Source of the DNA: JAGPUQ01 sp049325095
Lineage (GTDB): Bacteria > Pseudomonadota > Gammaproteobacteria > Pseudomonadales > Porticoccaceae
Assembly: GCA_049325095.1 (NCBI GenBank)
Contig: JBMOPO010000037.1
Span: 13,931-77,930 of the forward strand
DNA length: 64,000 nt
Direction of reading: 5' to 3'
A program made the translations under genes and the position numbers. This document shows, piece by piece, positions 18,618 to 27,188 of this stretch. The notes under the pieces were generated by a model. That model was given only the letters and a program-made list of their open reading frames with translations. It was not told the origin of the DNA and did not search any database. Position 1 is the first letter of the stretch, and every line of letters begins with the position of its first letter.

Positions 18618-19337
18618 TCAGTTTGCCAACCCGGCGCGGCTCACCGCCCAGATCTCGATGCGCTCGACCCCTGCCCGCCGCAGGCAGCCGGCCACCGCCT
18701 CGACGGTGCTGCCCGTGGTGATGACGTCGTCGACCAGCGCCAGGTGGCGGGGCAGGGCTTCGCTGGCGGCGGCAACGGCAAAGGCGCGGGTCAGGTTGCG
18801 GTGCCGCTGCGCGCGGGAGAGCCCGACCTGGGGTGGTGTGGCGCGCAGCCGCCGCACCAGCCGGTCGCGCACCGGAATCCCCAGGGTGCGGCCGAGCGGC
18901 AGGGCCAGCTCCAGCGCCTGGTTGAACCCCCGCGCCACCTGGCGCCGCCAGTGCAGGGGTACCGGCACCAGGGCCTCGGGGAGGGGGGTGTTGCGCAGCC
19001 TTGCCCGGGCCGCGATCAGCGCCGCCAGGGGCGCGGCCTGGGCCAGGTCTCCGCCGTACTTGAGGCGCTGGATCATCCCGTCCACCGGCGGGGCGTGATG
19101 GCAGGGGGCCAGGCTCGCCTCGAACGGCGGCGGGCGTCGCTGACAGCGGCCACAGATGCCGGGTACCGGCAGGGGCAGCGCGCAGCGCCGGCAGGCGCTG
19201 GCGATCCTGGGCAGGGCGGCGTCGCAGGCGGCGCAGAGGTCGAGGGCGCGGCCGCTCGCCCGCCCGCAGAGCAGGCAGACGCCGGGAAAGAGGGCGAAGC
19301 CGCAGCGGTGCAGCCAGGTCGTCGCAGTGGTGGTCAA
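18618..19337 (-). CDS. comF: ComF-family phosphoribosyltransferase-like protein
   Basis: 239 residues. The N terminus carries four CxxC pairs (CLLC, CAAC, CRRC, CGRC; about residues 21-64), a zinc-binding region typical of ComF/GntX, and the C-terminal half has the PRPP loop LVDDVITTGST. ComF proteins are linked to DNA uptake and, in some species, primosome restart; the biochemical role here is unproven. The modelled start is TTG at 19337, inside the left arm of the candidate BirA operator for bioB, so biotin control could touch both genes. It lies directly upstream of cysE on the same strand. Confidence 0.88.
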   Translation of the reverse strand: MTTTATTWLHRCGFALFPGVCLLCGRASGRALDLCAACDAALPRIASACRRCALPLPVPGICGRCQRRPPPFEASLAPCHHAPPVDGMIQRLKYGGDLAQAAPLAALIAARARLRNTPLPEALVPVPLHWRRQVARGFNQALELALPLGRTLGIPVRDRLVRRLRATPPQVGLSRAQRHRNLTRAFAVAAASEALPRHLALVDDVITTGSTVEAVAGCLRRAGVERIEIWAVSRAGLAN

Positions 19338-19363
19338 CTTGAAATCCGTCCCTGGTTGACAGT
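19331..19363 (+). promoter_or_regulatory. candidate BirA operator upstream of bioB
   Basis: An inverted repeat GTCAAC (19333-19338), 16 bases, GTTGAC (19355-19360); the right arm reads GGTTGACAG. Known BirA operators are a TTGTxAACC-like half-site and its complement separated by about 14-16 bases, which this matches in core and spacing. The right arm overlaps the -35 hexamer of the bioB promoter, as expected for repression by biotinyl-AMP-BirA. birA itself is not in the window. Confidence 0.65.
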
Positions 19364-19383
19364 GGAGGCGCCGGGGATATGAT
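19356..19383 (+). promoter_or_regulatory. sigma-70 promoter for bioB-bioF
   Basis: TTGACA at 19356-19361, 16 bases, TATGAT at 19378-19383: consensus -35 and near-consensus -10. The first possible bioB ATG (19379) lies inside the -10 element, so a transcript from here would begin near 19390 and bioB would have to start at 19415 or 19427. Confidence 0.7.
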
Positions 19384-19414
19384 CGGCGATTCCCGCGCCC
19401 GGCGCGCCGCGCAG

Positions 19415-20455
19415 ATGTCGATGATCATGACACCGATCCGCCACGACTGGACCCGGGCCGAGGTCCTGGCGCTGTTCGCGCTGCCCTTCAACGACCTGCT
19501 GTTCCGGGCCCAGCAGGTGCATCGCGAGCGGTTCGACCCCAATGCGGTGCAGGTCAGCACCCTGCTGTCGATCAAGACCGGCGCCTGCCCGGAGGACTGC
19601 AAGTACTGCCCGCAGAGCGCCCGCTACGATACCGGACTGGAGCGCGAAAAACTGCTCGAACTGGAACAGGTGATCGCCCAGGCGCGCCGCGCCCGGGAGC
19701 AGGGGGCGACCCGCTTCTGCATGGGCGCCGCCTGGCGCTCGCCCCACGACCGCGATCTGCCCCGGGTGCTGGCCATGGTGCGCGAGGTCAAGGCCCTGGG
19801 GCTGGAGACCTGCATGACCCTGGGCATGCTGGAGGATCACCAGGCGCGCGCCCTGGCCGCGGCGGGTCTCGACTACTACAACCACAACCTGGATACCTCG
19901 CCGGAGTTCTACGGCGCGATCATCACCACCCGCACCTACCAGGAGCGGCTCGAGACCCTGGCCCGCGTCCGCGCGGCCGGCATGAAAGTGTGCTGCGGGG
20001 GAATCCTGGGCATGGGCGAGGATCTCGCCGACCGCGCCGGCCTGCTGGTGCAGCTGGCCAATTTGCCCGAACACCCGGAGTCGGTGCCCATCAACCAACT
20101 GGTGCGGGTGGCCGGCACTCCGCTCGCGGATGCCGAGCCGCTGGACCCGTTCGATTTCGTGCGCACCATCGCGGTGGCGCGGATCCTGATGCCGGCCTCC
20201 CATGTGCGCCTCTCGGCGGGGCGCGAGGACATGAACGAACAGACCCAGGCGCTGGCCTTTTTCGCCGGCGCCAATTCCATCTTCTACGGCGAGCGGCTGC
20301 TCACCACCCCCAACCCGGAGGCCGACCGCGACCGCCGGCTGTTCCACCGGCTGGGGATCCAGCCCGAGCCTGCGCCGGAATCCGAAGCAGCCGGTCGCGT
20401 GCCGCAGCGCGGCGCAGCGCGGCTCTGGTACGACGCGGCGGTGCCCGGCGGGTGA
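19415..20455 (+). CDS. bioB: biotin synthase BioB
   Basis: A radical SAM enzyme that inserts sulfur into dethiobiotin. The SAM cluster motif is GACPEDCKYCPQS, and MGAAWRSP, YYNHNLDTS and the CCGGILGMGE region follow in family order. Three in-frame ATGs exist: 19379, 19415 and 19427. The first overlaps the promoter -10 hexamer, so I use 19415; 19427 (MTPIRHDW) matches the usual family N terminus equally well. The stop overlaps the bioF start (GTGA), implying translational coupling. Confidence 0.95.
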   Translation: MSMIMTPIRHDWTRAEVLALFALPFNDLLFRAQQVHRERFDPNAVQVSTLLSIKTGACPEDCKYCPQSARYDTGLEREKLLELEQVIAQARRAREQGATRFCMGAAWRSPHDRDLPRVLAMVREVKALGLETCMTLGMLEDHQARALAAAGLDYYNHNLDTSPEFYGAIITTRTYQERLETLARVRAAGMKVCCGGILGMGEDLADRAGLLVQLANLPEHPESVPINQLVRVAGTPLADAEPLDPFDFVRTIAVARILMPASHVRLSAGREDMNEQTQALAFFAGANSIFYGERLLTTPNPEADRDRRLFHRLGIQPEPAPESEAAGRVPQRGAARLWYDAAVPGG

Positions 20456-21633
20456 CCAATCCGGATCCGGAGCTCGAGGCCGCCCTGGCCGAGCGCCGCG
20501 CCCGCCAGCTCCATCGCCAGCGGCTGACCCTGGAGACCGCCCAGGGCGCCGCGATCCGCATCGGCGGGCAGGCGTGCGTCAATTTCTCCAGCAACGACTA
20601 TCTCGGCCTGGCGGCGGACCCCGAGGTGGTGGCGGCGCTCATCGAGGGCGCGCGGCGCTGGGGCGTGGGCGGCGGCGCCTCGCACCTGATCAGCGGGCAC
20701 AGCGGCGCCCACCAGGCGCTCGAGGAAGCGCTCGCGGAATTCACCGGGCGGCCCAGGGCGCTGCTGTTCTCCACCGGCTACATGGCCAATATGGGGGTCA
20801 TCAACGCGCTCGCCCGGGACGGCGACCTGGTGGTGCAGGACCGGCTCAACCACGCTTCGCTGCTCGACGGCGGCTTTCTCTGCCGGGCGCGCTTCGAGCG
20901 CTACCCGCACGCCGATCCGGCCGCCCTGGAAGCGCTGCTGGCCGGCGCCGGTTCGGGGCGGCGGCTGGTGGTCACCGACGGCGTGTTCAGCATGGACGGC
21001 GATCTGGCGCCCCTGGCGGAGTTGGCGGCCCTGGCCGACCGCCACGGCGCCTGGCTGATGGTCGACGACGCCCACGGGTTCGGGGTGCTCGGCGCACGGG
21101 GCGGCGGCGCGGTGGAAGCCCTGGGGCTGGGCCTGGACCAGGTGCCCATCCTGGTCGGCACCCTGGGCAAGGCGTTCGGCACCTTCGGCGCCTTCGTGGC
21201 CGGCAGCGAGGCCTTGATCGAGACCCTGATCCAGTTCGCCCGCACCTACATCTACACCACGGCGCTGCCGCCGGCGGTGGCGGCCGCCACCCTGGTCAGC
21301 CTGCGCCTGGCGCAAACCCAGGGCTGGCGCCGCGAGCGGTTGCAGGAGCTGATCGCCCGGTTCCGCGCCGGCGCCCGCGCACGGGAACTCCCCCTGCTGC
21401 CGTCCGCCACCCCGATCCAGCCGGTGCCGGTCGGGGATTCGGCCCTGGCGGTGGCGCTCGCCGCGCGGCTGCGCGCGGCGGGTTATCTGGTCGGCGGCAT
21501 TCGCCCGCCCACGGTCCCGCCAGGGACCGCGCGGCTGCGGATTGCGCTGTGCGCGGCCCACGAGCCGCAGCAGGTGGACGGGCTGCTCGACGCCCTGGCG
21601 GCCGCCTGGCGGGAGCTGATCCCGGTCCCCTGA
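20452..21633 (+). CDS. bioF: 8-amino-7-oxononanoate synthase BioF
   Basis: 393 residues. A PLP-dependent alpha-oxoamine synthase that condenses pimeloyl-ACP/CoA with alanine in biotin synthesis. Visible features: NFSSNDYLGLA near 42-52, GGGASHLISGH, the PLP-contacting DDAHGFG, and the Schiff-base lysine in TLGKAFG. The start is GTG 20452, whose last two bases begin the bioB stop (GTGA overlap). No bioC, bioH or bioD follows; the next gene is an unrelated acyl-CoA dehydrogenase. Confidence 0.95.
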   Translation: MTNPDPELEAALAERRARQLHRQRLTLETAQGAAIRIGGQACVNFSSNDYLGLAADPEVVAALIEGARRWGVGGGASHLISGHSGAHQALEEALAEFTGRPRALLFSTGYMANMGVINALARDGDLVVQDRLNHASLLDGGFLCRARFERYPHADPAALEALLAGAGSGRRLVVTDGVFSMDGDLAPLAELAALADRHGAWLMVDDAHGFGVLGARGGGAVEALGLGLDQVPILVGTLGKAFGTFGAFVAGSEALIETLIQFARTYIYTTALPPAVAAATLVSLRLAQTQGWRRERLQELIARFRAGARARELPLLPSATPIQPVPVGDSALAVALAARLRAAGYLVGGIRPPTVPPGTARLRIALCAAHEPQQVDGLLDALAAAWRELIPVP

Positions 21634-21763
21634 GCAGGGGTCGAAGCGGGCCGCGCCTGCGGCCATAATGGAGTCCGGCGCCACGCCCTTCGGGAAGCCG
21701 GGGGCGGGCGCCTGGCAACCACCAGGACCGGATGCGGTCCGGATCGAATCGACGGGGGAGGTC

Positions 21764-23566
21764 ATGCCGCAATATCGGGTTCCCGTGCGGGACATGAAAT
21801 TCGTGCGCGAGGAGGTGCTGGATTTCCCCTCGCTGTGGCAGCGCCTGCCCGGCTGCGGGGAGCTGACCGCCGAATTCGCCGGCGACATCTACCAGGCGGT
21901 CGCCCGGCTGTGCGAGGAGGTGCTGGCGCCGCTGTGGCGCAGCGGCGACGAAGAGGGCTGCACCTGGAGCCCCGCGGGGGTGCGCACGCCGGCGGGCTTC
22001 CGGGAGGCGTACGCCAGGTATCGGGAGGGGGGCTGGCCGGCGCTGACCGGGCCGGTGGAATACGGCGGACAGGGGCTGCCGCCGTCCCTGGAGAGCGTGC
22101 TCAACGAGTTCGTGGGCACCGCCAACTGGGCCTGGAGCATGTACCCCTTTCTCGCCAAGGGCGGCCGGCTGACGATCACCGCCCACGGCGACGACGCCGT
22201 CAAGCGCCAGTACCTGCCCAAGCTGATCTCCGGCGAATGGACCGCCACCATGTGCCTGACCGAGGCCCACGCCGGAACCGACCTGGGCATCCTGCGCACC
22301 AAGGCCGAGCCCGCGGCCGACGGCAGCTACCGGATCAACGGCACCAAGATCTTCATCTCCTCGGGCGAGCACGATCTGGTCGACAACATCCTGCACATCG
22401 TGCTGGCCCGGCTGCCGGATGCGCCGCCGGGCACCAAGGGCATCTCGCTGTTCCTGGTGCCCAAGCGGCTGCCGGATGCCGACGGCAACGCCGGGGCGTC
22501 CAACGGGGTGTCCTGCGGCGCCATCGAACACAAGATGGGCATCCACGGCAACGCCACCGCGGTGCTTCATTTCGAGAACGCCAGGGGCTTCCTGCTCGGC
22601 GAGCCCAACCGCGGGCTCAATGCCATGTTCACCTTCATGAACATCGCCCGCATCGGCACCGCGGTGCAGGGTGTGGCCCACGCCGAACTGGCCCTGCAGG
22701 GCGCGGTGCGCTACGCCCGCGAGCGCCTCCAGATGCGCGCCGCCACCGGGCCGGTCAATCCCGACGGGCCGGCCGATCCCATCATCGTGCACCCCGACGT
22801 GCGGCGCATGTTGCTCACCATCAAGGCCTTCGCCGAGGGCACGCGGCTGCTGATCCAGGCGCTCGCCTACGAGGTCGATCGCGCCTATCTGGCGCCCACG
22901 GAGGAGGAGCGCCGCGCCGCCGGGGACCTGCTCGCGCTGCTGACGCCGATCGCCAAGGGCTTTTGCACCGAAGTGGGTTTCGAGGCCGCCAGTCTGGGCA
23001 TCCAGGTGTTCGGCGGCCATGGCTATATCCGCGAGTCGGGCATGGAGCAGAACCTGCGCGATGCTCGCATCGGCATGATCTATGAAGGCACCAACGGCAT
23101 CCAGGCGATCGACCTGCTGGGGCGCAAGGTGCTGGCCAGCCGGGGCGCGCTGCTCGCCCCTTGGCTGCAACAGATCGCGGCATTCGGCCGGGACTGCTCC
23201 ACCGAAGCCGGGATGGCGGAATTCACCCGGCCCCTGGGCGAGCTGATCGCCGAATGGGAGGGGCTCACCCGCGACATCGGCGCCCGCGCCGCGCAGGATC
23301 CCGACGAGATGGGTGCGGCGGCCTTCGACTATCTCATGTACGCCGGCTACGTCAGCCTGGCCTACCTGTGGGCGCGGGCGGCCCGGGTGGCGCAGCGGGC
23401 GCTGGCGGCGGGCACCGGCGAAGCGGCCTTCTACCGCGCCAAGCTGCAGACCGCGGCCTTCTATTTTCAGAAAGTGCTGCCCCGCACCCGGGCGCTGGTG
23501 GCCGGGATGCAGAACGGTGCGCGGACCTTGATGGACCTGCCCGCCGAATCCTTCCTGCTGGAATGA
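21764..23566 (+). CDS. acyl-CoA dehydrogenase, long (600-residue) class
   Basis: 600 residues, longer than the usual 380-residue enzymes, matching the AcdB/DmdC-like class with an extra C-terminal domain. FAD-dependent alpha,beta-desaturation of an acyl-CoA is expected. Family motifs: CLTEAHAGTDLG, FGGHGYIRESGMEQNLRDAR and IYEGTNGIQAIDLLGRK. Members include 3-methylmercaptopropionyl-CoA dehydrogenase as well as straight-chain enzymes, so the chain length is open. ATG 21764 follows GGGGGAG. The genes on both sides act in biotin synthesis and CoA transfer. Confidence 0.92.
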   Translation: MPQYRVPVRDMKFVREEVLDFPSLWQRLPGCGELTAEFAGDIYQAVARLCEEVLAPLWRSGDEEGCTWSPAGVRTPAGFREAYARYREGGWPALTGPVEYGGQGLPPSLESVLNEFVGTANWAWSMYPFLAKGGRLTITAHGDDAVKRQYLPKLISGEWTATMCLTEAHAGTDLGILRTKAEPAADGSYRINGTKIFISSGEHDLVDNILHIVLARLPDAPPGTKGISLFLVPKRLPDADGNAGASNGVSCGAIEHKMGIHGNATAVLHFENARGFLLGEPNRGLNAMFTFMNIARIGTAVQGVAHAELALQGAVRYARERLQMRAATGPVNPDGPADPIIVHPDVRRMLLTIKAFAEGTRLLIQALAYEVDRAYLAPTEEERRAAGDLLALLTPIAKGFCTEVGFEAASLGIQVFGGHGYIRESGMEQNLRDARIGMIYEGTNGIQAIDLLGRKVLASRGALLAPWLQQIAAFGRDCSTEAGMAEFTRPLGELIAEWEGLTRDIGARAAQDPDEMGAAAFDYLMYAGYVSLAYLWARAARVAQRALAAGTGEAAFYRAKLQTAAFYFQKVLPRTRALVAGMQNGARTLMDLPAESFLLE

Positions 23567-23579
23567 GGCGCGACCTGGG

Positions 23580-23765
23580 ATGAAACAGCGGCCGCAGCTT
23601 TCCGAGGACGATCTCGCCCGGGTGCGGGAATACCTGAATTCGCCGATCCACCAAGTCGAGCGGCAGCCGTTCCGGCCGCTGCGGCTGCTGCTGGTGATCT
23701 GGCTGGTGATCGGATCGATCAGCGGCGCCGCCTGGCTGACGGCGCGCATGATGGGCGCACTCTGA
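23580..23765 (+). CDS. small membrane protein, DUF3094-like
   Basis: 61 residues with LSEDDLARVREYLNSP at 7-22, VERQPFRP (26-33), then a single hydrophobic helix (about 34-58). This pattern matches the small DUF3094 family found in gammaproteobacteria, whose function is unknown. It starts 13 bases after the acyl-CoA dehydrogenase stop, so the two are probably cotranscribed. Confidence 0.8.
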   Translation: MKQRPQLSEDDLARVREYLNSPIHQVERQPFRPLRLLLVIWLVIGSISGAAWLTARMMGAL

Positions 23766-23851
23766 ATCGGGCCTCACCGGCGCCGCAGCGGGAGGCTCCC
23801 GGGTCGATTTTCTGGCGGCTACCACAACCACCGGTCATGGGGGGCCGGCAT

Positions 23852-25030
23852 ATGCAGCCATTGCAGGGCGTACGCATCGTCGAAATCACCACCAATGCCT
23901 CGGGTCCGTTCGCGACCGGCATCCTGGCCGACCAGGGCGCCGACGTGATCCGCCTGGAGACCATCGGCCTGGGCGATCCCTCGCGCCACGTGGGCGGGGT
24001 GCGGGGCGGAGTCACCGGCTACAACTCGAGCATGAACCGCAACAAGCGGTCGATGGCGGTCGACCTCAAGAGCGAGCGCCTGCGCCCGGTGCTCTACGAG
24101 TTGATCAGGACCGCGGATGTGTTCGTGCAGAACTCCCGGCCCGGGGCGCTGGACCGGTGCGGCTACGGTTATGGCGATCTGCACCGGGTGAATCCGGAAC
24201 TCATCTATGTGTCCATCTCCGGCTTCGGTCCCGACGGCCCGGCCGCCCACCAGCGGGTCTACGATCCGGTCATCCAGGTCACCTCCGGGTTCGCCGCGGT
24301 GCAGGGCCACGGCGGGCGGCCGGAGCTGGTCAAGACCATCGCCAGTGACAAGATCGCCGCCCTGACCGCGGCCCAGGCGATCTCCTCGGCGCTGTTCGCC
24401 CGCGCCATGGGCCGCATCGGCGGGCATCATGTCGAGCTGTCGATGCTCGATGCCAGCCTGCAATTCCTGTGGCCGGACGCATTCTGGAACCACGGTTTCG
24501 TGGGCGACGACTTCCAGCGCAAGCCGCTGCTCGCCGAGTTCTACCGGGTCCTCAAGACCGCCGACGGCTATGTCACCGCGATCGTGGTCGGCGACGAGGA
24601 GTTCAAGGGCGCCTGCCGCGCGCTGGAACTGCCGCGGTTGCTCGACGAACCGCGCTTCGCCTCCATCTACGAGCGGTTCAGCAACTATGGCGAGCTGCTC
24701 GAGGTATTCGAGGAGCGGGCCGCCCGCCTGACCAGTGCCGAGGTGGTCGAACGCATGGACCGCGAAGGCGTGCCCTGCGGCAGGGTCAACACCCTCGACG
24801 AAGTGATCACCGATCCCCGGGTGCGGCACTCCGGCGCGCTGATCGAATACGACCATCCCCGCGGCGGGCGCCAGCGGCAGGCGCGGCCGGCGGCGATTTT
24901 CGCCGGCGAGCCCTGCCCGGTGCGCCGCCCGGCGCCGGGACTCGGCGAGCATACCGAGGAGGTACTGAAGGCCGTGGGCTGCTCCGACGCCGAGATCGCC
25001 GCATTGCGCGCGGCCGGAGCGATCGGTTGA
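23852..25030 (+). CDS. CaiB/BaiF (class III) CoA-transferase, paralogue 6 of 6
   Basis: 392 residues. A more distant class III CoA-transferase; the catalytic residue is Asp166 in IASDKIAAL instead of the GDVxTGxHA motif of the tandem five. The N-terminal GVRIVEITTNASGP and the SISGFGPDGP segment are family features. ATG 23852 is preferred over 23837 because GGGGGG lies at ribosome-site distance. It is convergent with tatC, 10 bases apart. Substrate unknown. Confidence 0.9.
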   Translation: MQPLQGVRIVEITTNASGPFATGILADQGADVIRLETIGLGDPSRHVGGVRGGVTGYNSSMNRNKRSMAVDLKSERLRPVLYELIRTADVFVQNSRPGALDRCGYGYGDLHRVNPELIYVSISGFGPDGPAAHQRVYDPVIQVTSGFAAVQGHGGRPELVKTIASDKIAALTAAQAISSALFARAMGRIGGHHVELSMLDASLQFLWPDAFWNHGFVGDDFQRKPLLAEFYRVLKTADGYVTAIVVGDEEFKGACRALELPRLLDEPRFASIYERFSNYGELLEVFEERAARLTSAEVVERMDREGVPCGRVNTLDEVITDPRVRHSGALIEYDHPRGGRQRQARPAAIFAGEPCPVRRPAPGLGEHTEEVLKAVGCSDAEIAALRAAGAIG

Positions 25031-25043
25031 AGCGGGCGCTTCA
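25028..25043. terminator. hairpin spanning both convergent stop codons
   Basis: A 7-bp inverted repeat TGAAGCG/CGCTTCA with a two-base centre. Its outer triplets are the stop codons of the CoA-transferase (25028-25030) and of tatC on the other strand (25041-25043). It may act as a weak bidirectional terminator; no T tract follows on either strand. Confidence 0.4.
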
Positions 25044-25805
25044 GCGGTCGCCGGTGGCGGGGGCTTCTTCGGGCGGCGGTTCGCGGCGATACACGAGCTT
25101 GCCGAACAGGATGCCCAGCTCGAACAGCAACCACATGGGCACCGCGAGCAGCGTCTGCGAGAACACGTCGGGCGGGGTGAGCAGCATGCCGACGGTGAAG
25201 CAGCCGACGATCACGTAGGGCCGCTTGGCGGCCAGTTGCAGCGGATCGACGGTGCCGGTGAGGCTCAGGATCACGATCGCCACCGGGATCTCGAAGCTGA
25301 AGCCGAAGGCGAAGAACAGCTTCAGCACGAAATCCAGGTAGCGGCTGATGTCGGTCATCACCGCGACGTGCTCCGGGCCCGCGCTGGTGAAGAAGCCGAA
25401 GATCAGCGGAAACACCAGATAGTAGGCAAACGCCATGCCGCCGTAGAACAGCGCGACGCTGGAGGCGAACAGCGGCAGCACGATGTGCCGCTCCCGCCGG
25501 TACAGGCCCGGGGCCACGAAGGCCCAGACCTGATACAGCACGAAGGGCACGGCCGCCAGCAGCGCCACGAAGAAGGTGAGCTTGAAGGGCGCCAGGAAGG
25601 GCGCCGCCACATCGGTGGCGATCATGCTGGAACCCTCCGGCAGATAGACCCGCAGCGGTTCCGACACATAGTCGTAGATTCGGTTGGCGAACGGGAACAG
25701 AGCGCCGAACAGCAGGGCGATGATCAGCAGGCAGCGCAACAGCCGGTCGCGCAGCTCGATCAGGTGCTCGACCAGGCTGGTTTCCGGTTCCGGGATATCG
25801 CTCAT
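25041..25805 (-). CDS. tatC: Sec-independent protein translocase TatC
   Basis: 254 residues, six hydrophobic segments, starting with SLVEHLIELRDRLLR, the cytoplasmic N-terminal part that with the first loop reads twin-arginine signals. FPLIFGFF and the PPDVFSQTLLAVPMW segment are also typical. It forms the Tat receptor with TatB. It overlaps tatB by 4 bases. A Tat substrate candidate, the PhoD-like phosphatase at 50734-52335, lies in the same window. Confidence 0.96.
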   Translation of the reverse strand: MSDIPEPETSLVEHLIELRDRLLRCLLIIALLFGALFPFANRIYDYVSEPLRVYLPEGSSMIATDVAAPFLAPFKLTFFVALLAAVPFVLYQVWAFVAPGLYRRERHIVLPLFASSVALFYGGMAFAYYLVFPLIFGFFTSAGPEHVAVMTDISRYLDFVLKLFFAFGFSFEIPVAIVILSLTGTVDPLQLAAKRPYVIVGCFTVGMLLTPPDVFSQTLLAVPMWLLFELGILFGKLVYRREPPPEEAPATGDR

Positions 25806-26179
25806 GGGCGGGGTGGGGGGTCGGCGGGTTGGCGCGGTGACGCGGCGCCGTCGTCGTCGACGAATTCGATCTCCTCGGGCGACTCCCGGGGGGCGGGCGC
25901 CGGCGCCGCCGGCGTGGACTGGGCCCGCCGGAGCGACTCGGCGACCTGTTGGCGCTCAGCCTCCAGCTGTTCCAGCAGCAACTGGTTGTGGACCTCGCGG
26001 CGGATGTCGTCGAGCCCCAGCTCCCGCTCCATGTCGCGGCGGGCATTGTGCAGGCCGCGGCGCAGCTTGCCGACCCAGTAGCCGAGGAAGCGGGCCGCCT
26101 CCGGCAACCGCTTGGGGCCGATCACGATCAGCGCGACGGTGACCAGCAGCAGCAGTTCGGAAAAGCCGATGTCGGACAA
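25802..26179 (-). CDS. tatB: Sec-independent protein translocase TatB
   Basis: 125 residues: one N-terminal transmembrane helix (about 6-21), the hinge IGPKRLPEA, an amphipathic helix, then a charged acidic tail. The Glu in the membrane helix (GFSELLLL) and the longer C-terminal region mark it as TatB, not TatA. It pairs with TatC. It lies between tatA and tatC with a 4-base overlap into tatC. Confidence 0.95.
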   Translation of the reverse strand: MSDIGFSELLLLVTVALIVIGPKRLPEAARFLGYWVGKLRRGLHNARRDMERELGLDDIRREVHNQLLLEQLEAERQQVAESLRRAQSTPAAPAPAPRESPEEIEFVDDDGAASPRQPADPPPRP

Positions 26180-26211
26180 GCTGGCGCTCCGGCGGAGGTC
26201 GTCCCCGCGAA

Positions 26212-26460
26212 TCAGGGGCCCTTGCGGTCGGCGGTGTGCTCGGCTTCGGGGTTGGCCTCGCCGGTCTGGGTTTTGGTTTCGATCTGCCCGGTGGCGTCGG
26301 CCCCGCCCTTGTCCTTGTCATCGCCCATGGCGTTGCGGAAGCCGCGGATGGCGCCACCCAGATCGCTGCCCAGGTTCTTCAGCCGCTTGGTGCCGAAGAT
26401 GAGCATCACGATCACCAGGATGATGAGCAGTTGCCAGATGCTGATGCCGCCCAGCCCCAT
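26212..26460 (-). CDS. tatA: Sec-independent protein translocase TatA
   Basis: 82 residues. A short transmembrane helix (8-21), the FGTKRL hinge, then the amphipathic helix LGSDLGGAIRGFRNAMG and a polar tail. It forms the polymerising channel component. It is 12 bases from hisE upstream, so hisIE and tatABC are probably one transcript. Confidence 0.96.
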   Translation of the reverse strand: MGLGGISIWQLLIILVIVMLIFGTKRLKNLGSDLGGAIRGFRNAMGDDKDKGGADATGQIETKTQTGEANPEAEHTADRKGP

Positions 26461-26472
26461 GTTCGCCTCCGG

Positions 26473-26802
26473 TCATTGATTGCGGCCGGCCTTTTCGTCC
26501 AGCCCGGAAATGCCGAATCGGCGCGCCAATTCGGCCAATACGGCGCCGGCATTCTCGCCGAGGTGCGAGAGCATTACCAGCGAGTGAAACCAGAGATCGG
26601 CGGTCTCCGCGACCACCGGCCGGGTATCGCCGTCGCGCTCGGCATCCTTGGCGGCGAGCAGCGTCTCGGTGCACTCTTCGCCCAGTTTCTCGAGAATTTT
26701 GTTGAGCCCCCGGGCGTGCAACTGGGCCACATAGGAGGCCTCGGGGTCGGCCCGGCGGCGCTCTTCGAGCACCCGCGAGAGTTGCGTCAGGACGTCGTCC
26801 AT
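26473..26802 (-). CDS. hisE: phosphoribosyl-ATP pyrophosphatase HisE
   Basis: 109 residues, MazG-like fold. The second step of histidine synthesis (PR-ATP to PR-AMP). The metal-binding pattern is visible in KLGEECTETLLAAKD and VAETADLWFHSLVML. It is separate from hisI and overlaps it by one base. In many bacteria the two are fused; here they are adjacent single-domain genes. Confidence 0.94.
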   Translation of the reverse strand: MDDVLTQLSRVLEERRRADPEASYVAQLHARGLNKILEKLGEECTETLLAAKDAERDGDTRPVVAETADLWFHSLVMLSHLGENAGAVLAELARRFGISGLDEKAGRNQ

Positions 26803-27188
26803 CAGGGCGCTCCCGGCGCCGGGCTCTCGGGCCGCCAGCCGTCATCGGCGGCGCGCCGGAAGAAGCAACTGGGCCGGCCCGTGTGGCAGGCGATCCCGCC
26901 GGCCTGCGCGACGCGCAGCAACAGGGCGTCGCCGTCGCAGTCGAGGCGGATCTCGACCAGATGCTGCACGTGCCCGGATTCCTCGCCCTTGCGCCACAGC
27001 CGCTGGCGCGACCGCGACCAGTAGACCGCGCGCCGCTCCGCCAGGGTCAGTTCCAGCGCCTCGCGGTTCATCCAGGCCAGCATCAGCACGGCGCCGCTGG
27101 CGGCATCCTGGGCGATGGCCGGCACCAGCCCGTCGCCGTTCCAGGCGACGGTATCGAGGATGGCGGGCGAAAGCTGGGTTTTGGTCAT
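26802..27188 (-). CDS. hisI: phosphoribosyl-AMP cyclohydrolase HisI
   Basis: 128 residues. The third step of histidine synthesis. Zinc-site cysteines are in RLDCDGDALL and GGIACHTGRPSCFFR, and LMLAWMNREAL and YWSRSRQRLWRKGEESGH are catalytic-core segments. Its ATG overlaps the ubiB stop (ATGA), so translation is likely coupled to ubiB. Confidence 0.95.
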   Translation of the reverse strand: MTKTQLSPAILDTVAWNGDGLVPAIAQDAASGAVLMLAWMNREALELTLAERRAVYWSRSRQRLWRKGEESGHVQHLVEIRLDCDGDALLLRVAQAGGIACHTGRPSCFFRRAADDGWRPESPAPGAP

